From positions 1 through 46,727 of IMG/VR virus record IMGVR_UViG_3300025887_000038: a stretch of DNA of 46,727 bases. The stretch is one strand, 5' to 3'. The position numbers were made by a program, and so were the translations under genes. Each line of letters starts with the position of its first letter. Position 1 is the stretch's first letter. Positions 17,531-23,119 of the stretch are shown here, piece by piece. The DNA is from a virus. Below the pieces are notes generated by a model, which saw nothing but the letters and a program-made list of their open reading frames with translations, was not told the DNA's origin and did not search any database.

Positions 17531-17883
17531 TAGGTATTATCCTCACCCACCAGAATACCCCGTACAGGCATAGACCAAGTATCCCCGGCCTCTATGAACT
17601 GGATATCCCACTTCAGCTTCCCACGGGGCCACGCACCGCCACCGCTCTCAGCATCTGACACAGAGCTCTCACTCCGCACCTGGAACTTCCCATTGACCAG
17701 ATCCACGACAATAATGTCCATGACTGCAACAAGAACCCCATTCAGTGTTTTGGCCTTAGAAGTGATCGTCACACCTGTCAGATCAACCGGCCCCACCACA
17801 TCACTCACAGTGCGGGTCACCGTAATCCCGGCTTTGAAGGTATCCCCTTGGGTGATTTCCTTCGCAATTATCAAGCTGGTCAC
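17530..17883 (-). CDS. BppU-like / Ig-like phage tail protein
   Basis: 117 aa. Reads as a single Ig-like beta sandwich: ITQGDTFKAGITVTRTV...VDLTGVTITSKAKTL ... GKFQVRSESSVSD ... GKLKWDIQFIEAGDTWSMPVRGILVG. This is the pattern of the BppU N-terminal / phage Ig-like family used in baseplate and fibre proteins of siphophages. Finding it in an N4-like podovirus suggests acquisition together with the adjacent structural genes. Coupled to the next gene by TAATG. Confidence 0.62.
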   Translation of the reverse strand: MTSLIIAKEITQGDTFKAGITVTRTVSDVVGPVDLTGVTITSKAKTLNGVLVAVMDIIVVDLVNGKFQVRSESSVSDAESGGGAWPRGKLKWDIQFIEAGDTWSMPVRGILVGEDNT

Positions 17884-17909
17884 ATGACTTCCTCCCGGGC
17901 ATTCTCTGG

Positions 17910-17928
17910 TTAGGATCTCCGATCCTAA
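17910..17928 (+). promoter_or_regulatory. TCC-loop hairpin, possible N4-type vRNAP promoter
   Basis: TTAGGATC-TCC-GATCCTAA is a perfect 8-bp stem with a 3-nt TCC loop on the plus strand. It has the same loop and orientation as the four hairpins upstream of early genes. If active it would drive plus-strand RNA across the opposing 94-aa gene towards the early region. Alternatively it is a terminator-like element for the minus-strand gene at 18017-18301. Confidence 0.45.
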
Positions 17929-17974
17929 TAGGAAAATATCAACCGGGTGTCAACTTAGATCACAGCTAGATCAA

Positions 17975-18001
17975 AGAGGCATACCAGCTAGATATGCCTC
18001 T
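17975..18001. terminator. Stem-loop downstream of the 94-aa minus-strand gene
   Basis: AGAGGCATA (17975-17983) pairs perfectly with TATGCCTCT (17993-18001) over a 9-nt loop. On the minus strand the stem is followed by TTTGATC, so it could weakly terminate transcription of the 18017-18301 gene. The T-run is short. Confidence 0.4.
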
Positions 18002-18016
18002 CATATTCACAACTTG

Positions 18017-18301
18017 CTAGGCATGGCTCACAGACATGGAACCAGGAGATTTAGCCCATCCCCATATCCGATTGCCTCCATCTACACCGGGCCACAGGTC
18101 AACCAGGGCAGCGTTCGCCTCTCCTTTGCCAGCCACGTACCGGTACGCCCCATGAATGCTCACAGGGGCTACAGCGCCCACAGTGGCCACAACATAAACA
18201 GGTGCTAACCCGGTGTTCTGGAAAGAGACATTCGTCACATCTGCATCAGTCAGCTCTGTCCAGACACCTTGGGCTACATCAGTGATCGCATTCTTTGGCA
18301 T
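18017..18301 (-). CDS. Small hypothetical virion protein
   Basis: 94 aa, beta-rich (GVWTELTDADVTNVSFQNTGLAPVYVVATV). The pattern is like small phage decoration or capsid-associated proteins that start with a 'what noise level does the field have' type strand repeat, including the APVYV core. No signal peptide or transmembrane segment. It is the first gene of the minus-strand accessory structural block, facing away from the early region. Function unproven; annotation rests on composition and neighbours. Confidence 0.55.
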   Translation of the reverse strand: MPKNAITDVAQGVWTELTDADVTNVSFQNTGLAPVYVVATVGAVAPVSIHGAYRYVAGKGEANAALVDLWPGVDGGNRIWGWAKSPGSMSVSHA

Positions 18302-18585
18302 AATTCTAGGCCCTTCATAAATTGTGGATAAAAGATGACCTCATCTACCACCAGATCAAGCCGATTGCCACTAAATATGGGAATGATACATCTGGGAAAT
18401 GTACTTATGGATATTTTGCGAATTCATATTTTTTGGTGGAGGTGTTTTGAGGTAGGGTTGTAGGTACACACAGATAAAACACAACATACCCCCCCGGTAT
18501 CTCCCTCTCCCACTCAACCACCTCTCCCTAGTTCCTCGACGCTCCGCGTCTGCGTAGCAATCCCATAACCTAGGAGTTAACCCAT
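18302..18585. other. Divergent intergenic region before the early genes
   Basis: 284 nt without a gene between the minus-strand structural block and the plus-strand early block. It holds an AT-rich first half, a GGTGGAGGTG / CAACCACCTC partial inverted repeat, a C-rich run (18490-18496), and at its right end a TCC-loop hairpin promoter plus a good ribosome binding site (AGGAG, ~18572). It should contain the divergent start signals for both directions, but no clear host -35/-10 pair was identified. Confidence 0.6.
18538..18550 (+). promoter_or_regulatory. Putative N4-type virion RNAP early promoter 1
   Basis: GACGC-TCC-GCGTC: 5-bp stem, 3-nt loop. N4 virion RNAP recognises a 5-7 bp hairpin with a 3-nt loop (GGA in the template strand) centred at -11. 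Here the plus strand shows TCC, hence GGA in the template. A start near 18554-18555 would give a short leader before ATG 18586. Three similar elements precede the next early genes. Confidence 0.65.
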
Positions 18586-18921
18586 ATGACATCCGTCATC
18601 CAATCCGCTCGCCGTTCCACCTCATCTGTCTTTGACGTAGTAACCAAAGTCGCAGACGTATCCACCCAACTCATCACCACTGCCGCTCGTGGAGTAGACA
18701 TGCTCGACTCCAAAGCATCCCTTATGCACAAGCGCGTAACCCTTAACACCGCTGCCCAACTCGTCATTGTCCAAGACGACGAAATCATGCGGGCCACCAC
18801 CGAACACACTGATCTCATGGCAGAAACCCATGCACGTAACTTTCCGGGCAAGCCATTTGACCGCGAACAATTCTTCACCACAGCTCTCGCTAAAATCACC
18901 GCTGCCGTAGAAGCCGCCTAA
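18586..18921 (+). CDS. Early hypothetical protein
   Basis: 111 aa, helical, no membrane segment. Sequence starts MTSVIQSARRSTSSVFDVVTKVADVSTQLITTAARGVDML and ends with an amphipathic helix (REQFFTTALAKITAAVEAA). It is the first gene after the divergence point, with a TCC-loop hairpin promoter ~40 nt upstream and an AGGAG ribosome binding site. It is therefore predicted to be among the first phage proteins made. No family recognised. Early position in this phage type is typical of small host-takeover proteins, but no function can be assigned. Confidence 0.75.
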   Translation: MTSVIQSARRSTSSVFDVVTKVADVSTQLITTAARGVDMLDSKASLMHKRVTLNTAAQLVIVQDDEIMRATTEHTDLMAETHARNFPGKPFDREQFFTTALAKITAAVEAA

Positions 18922-18940
18922 ACCTAAACTCTCCCTATAC

Positions 18941-18960
18941 CCTGAGGCGCAAGCCTCGGG
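18941..18960 (+). terminator. GCAA-tetraloop hairpin after first early gene
   Basis: CCTGAGGC-GCAA-GCCTCGGG: 8 bp including one T-G pair, capped by a GNRA tetraloop. It sits 19 nt past the stop and lacks a T-run. Similar hairpins follow the next early units, so it may be a terminator for the phage early RNAP or an mRNA-stabilising element. Confidence 0.5.
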
Positions 18961-19044
18961 GCAAGGGAAGAGAACACCAGAAGATAGCACAAGATAGCTT
19001 CTGCTCTCCTTCATTCCCCAACTGTACTGCTTGCTACTGTTGGA

Positions 19045-19062
19045 CAGCCGACTCCGCGGCTG
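19045..19062 (+). promoter_or_regulatory. Putative N4-type virion RNAP early promoter 2
   Basis: CAGCCG-ACTCCG-CGGCTG: 6-bp stem whose loop contains the CTCCG core shared with the other three early hairpins. It is less ideal because the loop is 6 nt. It lies ~55 nt upstream of the next early gene (ATG 19116), in a gap otherwise without features. Confidence 0.55.
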
Positions 19063-19115
19063 GCGGCTCTTGGGAATACCCTCAGGAACAAACCGTGAAC
19101 TAGGAGTTATCTCTC

Positions 19116-19340
19116 ATGAGAACCTTCACCAACTATCTCGTCCCCATTCTCGTCTGCGTGACAACTCTGTTGATGATCCAGGAACACCAAACCGGAGTTC
19201 TCGTGATCGCATTCACGCTGTTCGGGATCTACTTCGCAACCCAGCTCTTGTTGGGTGGCATCAACGAACTCGTCCAAGCAAAGCAAGAACAAAAAGCTGC
19301 AACTCAGCTTGGTCGCTTTGCAAACATCCGCAACCGTTAA
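19116..19340 (+). CDS. Early small membrane protein
   Basis: 74 aa with two hydrophobic segments, residues ~6-22 (NYLVPILVCVTTLLMI) and ~28-47 (VLVIAFTLFGIYFATQLLLG). A charged C-terminal tail (ELVQAKQEQKAATQLGRFANIRNR) is probably cytoplasmic. Good ribosome binding site (CTAGGAG). It is produced early, so an inner-membrane role such as superinfection exclusion or host membrane modulation is possible. Nothing in the sequence proves it. Confidence 0.75.
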   Translation: MRTFTNYLVPILVCVTTLLMIQEHQTGVLVIAFTLFGIYFATQLLLGGINELVQAKQEQKAATQLGRFANIRNR

Positions 19341-19357
19341 ACTGGAGTAAAATTCTA

Positions 19358-19531
19358 ATGTACCACCCAACAGACAGCGTCCTGTCACCTCGTGTCAGCG
19401 CAGAGCTGGACCAGATCTCACCCTTCGATCTTCACATGTCCGCTGGCATCACCAGTGAGAACGACACCGACTTCATCTCTGAAGACTTCGACGCCTTCAT
19501 CCTCGATCAGATCTTCCCCGATATTAGCTAA
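19358..19531 (+). CDS. Early small acidic protein
   Basis: 57 aa, strongly acidic (MYHPTDSVLSPRVSAELDQ... then DTDFISEDFDAFILDQIFPDIS). Start ATG 19358 is 10 nt after an ACTGGAG ribosome binding site and 17 nt after the membrane-protein stop, so it is co-transcribed with that gene. Small acidic early proteins of phages often bind host nucleic-acid-binding enzymes. That is only a general pattern; no family is recognised. Confidence 0.65.
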   Translation: MYHPTDSVLSPRVSAELDQISPFDLHMSAGITSENDTDFISEDFDAFILDQIFPDIS

Positions 19532-19532
19532 C

Positions 19533-19548
19533 CTCTTGGAACCAAGAG
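19533..19548 (+). terminator. Short hairpin at end of early unit 2
   Basis: CTCTTGG-AA-CCAAGAG (or a 6-bp stem with a GAAC loop) directly follows the stop codon at 19531 and immediately precedes the next promoter-like hairpin. No T-run. The same gene-hairpin-promoter order is seen after the neighbouring early genes. Confidence 0.45.
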
Positions 19549-19552
19549 AAGA

Positions 19553-19567
19553 AGACGCTCCGCGTCT
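19553..19567 (+). promoter_or_regulatory. Putative N4-type virion RNAP early promoter 3
   Basis: AGACGC-TCC-GCGTCT: perfect 6-bp stem with a 3-nt TCC loop (GGA in the template), the best match in the window to the N4 early-promoter hairpin. Predicted start near 19570-19571, ~65 nt before the ATG at 19637. Confidence 0.68.
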
Positions 19568-19636
19568 AAGAGGCTGTCCGGTGTGGGATCGGACGGCTCA
19601 ACCTTTAATACCATAAATCCTTAAGGAGGATTCACT

Positions 19637-20059
19637 ATGACATCTACTCTCAACTTCGCAGCTCTCGGTGCCCAGGCAGCAGCTCCAGCAGCAACGCCTG
19701 TAAACGATTACGCCAATAAGCCAAAGGCCGAAGTATGGCTGAACGTTGGTATCACACTGCCAATCGTGCAGGCAGACGGCACGACGCAAGACACGTTTGT
19801 TGCACTGCCATTTGGCCTTCCGCTCGACACGATGGAAGACATGGTCGCCAAAGGCAAAAATGCCGATTGGTTGAACATGGTTGCAGTGAAGAACGCACTG
19901 TTGGCCAAGCTGAAGGACGCTGGCAATGGCCTTGAGTCCGGAGGCGAGCAAGTCGTTGCAGGTCTGGAAATCCAGCTGAAGCGCGTCGGCTCTGCACCGG
20001 CTATTGCACCTGCTGACAACCCACTGCTTGCAGCTATGAACGCCAAGTTCGGAAGCTGA
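19637..20059 (+). CDS. Conserved early phage protein
   Basis: 140 aa. Ala-rich N-terminus, then KPKAEVWLNVGITLPIVQADG...DTFVALPFGLPLDTMEDM, a beta-rich core that I recall as widespread in uncharacterised phage proteins. The C-terminal part is helical and ends DNPLLAAMNAKFGS. It has the strongest ribosome binding site in the region (AAGGAGG, 8 nt before ATG) and its own promoter-like hairpin and terminator, so it is probably abundant early in infection. High expression plus a compact beta core would suit a nucleic-acid-binding protein, but no binding motif is visible. Confidence 0.75.
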   Translation: MTSTLNFAALGAQAAAPAATPVNDYANKPKAEVWLNVGITLPIVQADGTTQDTFVALPFGLPLDTMEDMVAKGKNADWLNMVAVKNALLAKLKDAGNGLESGGEQVVAGLEIQLKRVGSAPAIAPADNPLLAAMNAKFGS

Positions 20060-20098
20060 TCCAAGCTAACTCTGTTTGTTAACCAGTACCTAGGTTTG

Positions 20099-20126
20099 AG
20101 GCTCAAGGGATTTCTCCCTTGGGCCT
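20099..20126 (+). terminator. Strong hairpin terminator of an early unit
   Basis: AGGCTCAAGGGA (20099-20110), loop TTTC, TCCCTTGGGCCT (20115-20126): a 12-bp stem with one T-G pair. Followed by TAAAAC rather than a long T-run, so it would suit a single-subunit phage RNAP better than a canonical host terminator. The ~240-nt gap around it (20060-20307) holds no gene. Confidence 0.6.
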
Positions 20127-20262
20127 TAAAACATCTAGAGGATAGTTCTCAATTATCCGCTTGATACATTCACCAGATAGTTCCACAACCTAAAGGCCAG
20201 ACCACCGATACATCGATCGAATCTACTAAAGACACCCTATGCCCTAACTCCCGTTGATATGC

Positions 20263-20273
20263 CCGCTCCGCGG
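20263..20273 (+). promoter_or_regulatory. Putative N4-type virion RNAP early promoter 4
   Basis: CCGC-TCC-GCGG: 4-bp GC stem with the same 3-nt TCC loop, ~35 nt upstream of ATG 20308. The stem is shorter than the others; the shared CTCCGCGGCTGG downstream sequence also occurs in early promoter 2. Confidence 0.55.
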
Positions 20274-20307
20274 CTGGGCCGTATTTCCCAAATCTAAGGA
20301 CCAAATC

Positions 20308-20823
20308 ATGCCATTTTATGCAGGGATAGGCGCTCGAGCCACACCCAACGACATTCTCGTGATGATGGCAGACGCTGGCCGTCAGCTCTGTGAAATCGGT
20401 CTCACTTTGAGATCAGGGGCAGCAGCAGGAGCAGACGCAGCTTTCGAGCGTGGCTGTGACATCACTGATCCAAGAAACAAAGAGATCTTCCTGCCTTGGA
20501 AAGGTTTCAACGATCACCCAAGCCAATACTTCACACCAACACAAGAGGCTCTTCGTCTCTCGGAGAACTACCACCCAGGCTGGACACGCCTCTCAGACGG
20601 TTCACGCCTTCTCATGGCCAGGAATGCTCACCAGCTCCTGGGCCCAACCCTGAACGATCCTGCGCTCTTCGTGGCCTGTTGGACACCGGAAGGCAAAGCC
20701 GGAGGTGGCACAGGGCAAGCTATTCGCATCGCTAAAGACGCAGGCATCCCTGTGTTCGATCTCGGCGCCATGTCACCTGACGACTTCGCAGGTGGCATCG
20801 GTGAAATCCTCTCAAAACTCTAA
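20308..20823 (+). CDS. SLOG-superfamily (DprA/LOG-like Rossmann) protein
   Basis: 171 aa. Opens with FYAGIGARATP, the nucleotide-binding loop typical of the SLOG/DprA-like Rossmann fold. It continues with LRSGAAAGADAAFERGC and CWTPEGKAGGGTGQAIRIAKDAGIPVFDLG, the second and third conserved glycine-rich elements. Such proteins bind or process nucleotide-derived molecules. Phage members are common and unassigned. Start ATG 20308 is preceded by CTAAGGA; an earlier in-frame start at 20254 would run through the promoter hairpin and is unlikely. Last of the genes with its own hairpin promoter, so early expression is predicted. Confidence 0.82.
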   Translation: MPFYAGIGARATPNDILVMMADAGRQLCEIGLTLRSGAAAGADAAFERGCDITDPRNKEIFLPWKGFNDHPSQYFTPTQEALRLSENYHPGWTRLSDGSRLLMARNAHQLLGPTLNDPALFVACWTPEGKAGGGTGQAIRIAKDAGIPVFDLGAMSPDDFAGGIGEILSKL

Positions 20824-20835
20824 GGGGCCATTATC

Positions 20836-21069
20836 ATGGACTTCGATCCCGTTCTTTTCATCCAAATCTTCATCAACCTCATACTCGTTCTCGTCGTTGG
20901 GAACTGGGCAAACAACTGGGGAAGAAACAAGTTTCTATGGGGCTTCTTCGCCCTCTTCGGCGTGCTGCCGGCAGTCATCGTCCTCTCCATCATTGGCCGC
21001 ACAAAAACTCTCAAAGCTGAGCGTTTAGCTCAGCGTATCGCTGCCCATCAACAGGAACCAAAATCATGA
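20836..21069 (+). CDS. Early small membrane protein
   Basis: 77 aa. Two hydrophobic helices, residues ~6-22 (VLFIQIFINLILVLVVG) and ~34-52 (WGFFALFGVLPAVIVLSII), with a positively charged C-terminal tail (GRTKTLKAERLAQRIAAHQ). Ribosome binding site AAGGGG. Overlaps the next gene by 4 nt (ATGA). Probably inserts in the host inner membrane; function unknown. Confidence 0.72.
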   Translation: MDFDPVLFIQIFINLILVLVVGNWANNWGRNKFLWGFFALFGVLPAVIVLSIIGRTKTLKAERLAQRIAAHQQEPKS

Positions 21070-21257
21070 ACCTCTTCGTTTATTACCAATGCACTCAATA
21101 TGGTGGATGGGCTATCGCCTCTGCACCTGAACGTCCTTCAACCAAAAGAGCCGAAGGCGGCAAAGTCAAAATCCGGGATATCCAAGAAGTCCTGGCGAGT
21201 GATAGCAACAAAAGCCTCAGCGCCCTGGAGAAGCTGTATCCGCTCAAAGACTCATGA
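21066..21257 (+). CDS. Early hypothetical protein
   Basis: 63 aa. N-terminal MNLFVYYQCTQYGGWAIASAPERPSTKR could be a short beta hairpin; the C-terminal part is helical (RDIQEVLASDSNKSLSALEKLYPLK). Overlaps both neighbours by 4 nt (ATGA at each end), a strong sign that it is a translated member of the operon. No known motif. Confidence 0.65.
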   Translation: MNLFVYYQCTQYGGWAIASAPERPSTKRAEGGKVKIRDIQEVLASDSNKSLSALEKLYPLKDS

Positions 21258-21475
21258 GGCGGCAAATACCTTTCAAGGCCGAGGCGTTCTCAAACGGCTT
21301 GATAGATGACGAGACCATGGCCCTGCTCCTTGACCAGGGATCCGTCACCATCAGCTATGAACAGCTCCGAGGAGCTGTCCTGGCTGTCAATTTTGTAAAC
21401 GGTATTTTGAAGACCGAAACTCTCACCCTCAAGCAAGTCAAAGAGCAAGCCGTTCGCATCAACGACCGGCTCTAA
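21254..21475 (+). CDS. Early hypothetical protein
   Basis: 73 aa, soluble, mainly helical (IDDETMALLLDQGSVTISYEQLRGAVLAVNFVNGIL), with a C-terminal amphipathic helix (TLKQVKEQAVRINDRL). Starts by ATGA overlap with the previous gene. No family recognised. Confidence 0.65.
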   Translation: MRRQIPFKAEAFSNGLIDDETMALLLDQGSVTISYEQLRGAVLAVNFVNGILKTETLTLKQVKEQAVRINDRL

Positions 21476-21493
21476 CCAGAAAGCACATAAATT

Positions 21494-21733
21494 ATGGACT
21501 ATCATCTCCCTGCCACTCGGCGGGACCTGTATAATTTTGTCGTGCTCTGCTGCGTCGTAGGACCTCTGGTCCTCTTCGCAGCGATAGCCGTCGTGTCAAT
21601 CATCATCGAGCTGGGCTTCGGATACTCTTCACAAGAGATCCACTGGATAGCAGGCAATCCAATTTGGCTGCTCGTCTCTGTAGCCCTGACGGGCAAATGG
21701 CTCTCCCGTGATCTCGTTCCAGTTGAAACATAA
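21494..21733 (+). CDS. Early small membrane protein
   Basis: 79 aa. Two likely transmembrane helices: ~14-38 (NFVVLCCVVGPLVLFAAIAVVSIII) and ~54-68 (AGNPIWLLVSVALTG). Starts 19 nt after the previous stop; the ribosome binding site is weak (AGAAAGCAC). Third small membrane protein in the early block, which suggests a cluster aimed at the host envelope. No specific function. Confidence 0.65.
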   Translation: MDYHLPATRRDLYNFVVLCCVVGPLVLFAAIAVVSIIIELGFGYSSQEIHWIAGNPIWLLVSVALTGKWLSRDLVPVET

Positions 21734-21756
21734 TCCTCAAATCTAAGGAGAAAGTC

Positions 21757-22125
21757 ATGGCTTCAATCTATGACAACCCACGTGTCCGTAACTGGATGCG
21801 CACCACTGGTGAGACCCAGATGGACACCTGTGAGTTCCGCACATGGCTTCGCTACGCCATGGACATAGCCATCATTTACGAGGTGGGCAGCGTCTACAGA
21901 TACACCGATTACCCTGTGCCTCACATTGGTAATCACGCTGAGTTCGATCTCTTCCTCGATGCTCTCCCTGTCGATATCGCCAACTCCTTAAACCAGAGCG
22001 ACAAGCTCGTTCACAACGCAATGATGAACCTCAAGGCCAAGCAAAACACCAAAAGTGAGATGGTCAGGAGGGTCGCAGCCAAGCTCAACATGCCAGTCAC
22101 CGATCTTCCAATGTCGAAACCCTAA
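21757..22125 (+). CDS. Early hypothetical protein preceding RNA polymerase
   Basis: 122 aa, soluble, helical: MASIYDNPRVRNWMRTTGETQMDTCEFRTWLRYAMDIAIIYEVG..., ending with a KSEMVRRVAAKLNMPVTDLP segment that resembles a small helical DNA-binding tail. Good ribosome binding site in the leader CAAATCTAAGGAGAAA. The same leader type occurs before the SLOG gene and the RNAP large subunit. Located just upstream of the RNA polymerase genes; in N4 a small protein (gp2) recruits RNAPII to promoters, but I cannot show that this is its counterpart. Confidence 0.7.
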   Translation: MASIYDNPRVRNWMRTTGETQMDTCEFRTWLRYAMDIAIIYEVGSVYRYTDYPVPHIGNHAEFDLFLDALPVDIANSLNQSDKLVHNAMMNLKAKQNTKSEMVRRVAAKLNMPVTDLPMSKP

Positions 22126-22143
22126 AACACAGGAGCCATTATC

Positions 22144-22983
22144 ATGGACATCCAGAACCAGATCGAGCTTGAAAAGCTCTTCAACAAGAATGAGACAATG
22201 CCACGGCTCAAGTCTGAGTTCCGTGATCCTATCATCGTCGACCATTGTGTAGAATCTGGCATCCCGCTGGATTTCGCACTCGACCTCCTGTCACAGATGG
22301 TCCTGCACAAGCGGGCCACTGTGGGCATGTTGGTTGGTATCCTCAACCGTCACTTCGGGACGGGAGAGTCTGCCTTCCAGGACTGCGCCGACATGCTCGT
22401 CAAAGCATCAGAAGTAAATCTGATCCGCTGGGATGAGATGGCCAGACAGTTCATCATGCTGATCGACGTCTCCGCAGAGACACACGCCGACCTCGAGAGA
22501 TACCAGTATCCTCTCCCGATGGTCATTGAGCCCCGTGAAGTGAAGACCAACCGTGACACCGGTTACATCACCTCCAAGGCCTCCATCTTGCTGAAGAACA
22601 ACCACCACGACGATGACGTCTGCCTCGATCACATCAACAGAGCGAACCAGGTGAAGCTGTGCATCAATCCTGAAACTGCTCGCATGATCCAGAACGAATG
22701 GGCCGGCATCTACCAACAAGGACCAAACGAGACCAACAAGGAGTGGTCGCTCAAAGTCCGGAACTTCCAGAAATACGATCGTACATCTCGTGACGTCATG
22801 GAGCATCTCTTCATGGCGGGTAACGAGTTTCACCTCACACACCGATACGACAAGCGCGGCCGCTGCTATGCCCAGGGTTACCATGTGAACACACAAGGGA
22901 ACGACTGGAACAAAGCAGTGATCGAGTTTGCTGATGAAGAAATCATCACAGGTGTCGAACTCAAGAAAGAGATCGCAGCATGA
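22144..22983 (+). CDS. N4-type RNA polymerase II, small subunit (gp15-like)
   Basis: 279 aa (N4 gp15 is ~269). Corresponds to the N-terminal/thumb-side part of T7 RNA polymerase. The hallmark is HRYDKRGRCYAQGYHVNTQG at residues ~233-252, followed by ND, aligning with the T7 RGRVYA...NPQGND segment that contacts the template and the start site. The large N-terminal promoter-recognition domain of T7 RNAP is absent, as in N4. This agrees with an enzyme that needs a phage-encoded recruiting factor. The frame closes normally and the next subunit has its own ribosome binding site, so this is a natural split, not a frameshift. Expected to form a heterodimer with the 403-aa protein and transcribe the middle genes. 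Confidence 0.9.
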   Translation: MDIQNQIELEKLFNKNETMPRLKSEFRDPIIVDHCVESGIPLDFALDLLSQMVLHKRATVGMLVGILNRHFGTGESAFQDCADMLVKASEVNLIRWDEMARQFIMLIDVSAETHADLERYQYPLPMVIEPREVKTNRDTGYITSKASILLKNNHHDDDVCLDHINRANQVKLCINPETARMIQNEWAGIYQQGPNETNKEWSLKVRNFQKYDRTSRDVMEHLFMAGNEFHLTHRYDKRGRCYAQGYHVNTQGNDWNKAVIEFADEEIITGVELKKEIAA

Positions 22984-23093
22984 CCATCACGTATCACGCC
23001 GTCACCGTTCAGGATGTAAACTGGGACGATGGTGGTCGTGACCGGGTGCGACAGCTGTCCAGCATCCCATCGGTGTGCATACGCAACCTCTAA
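22980..23093 (+). CDS. Possible 37-aa protein between the RNAP subunits
   Basis: ATG at 22980 overlaps the small-subunit stop (ATGA) and encodes MTITYHAVTVQDVNWDDGGR... for 37 codons, ending 26 nt before the large-subunit start. The overlap suggests real translation, but the product is short and unrecognised. It could simply couple expression of the two subunits. Confidence 0.4.
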   Translation: MTITYHAVTVQDVNWDDGGRDRVRQLSSIPSVCIRNL

Positions 23094-23119
23094 TCAACCT
23101 CAAATCTAGGAGCATTATC

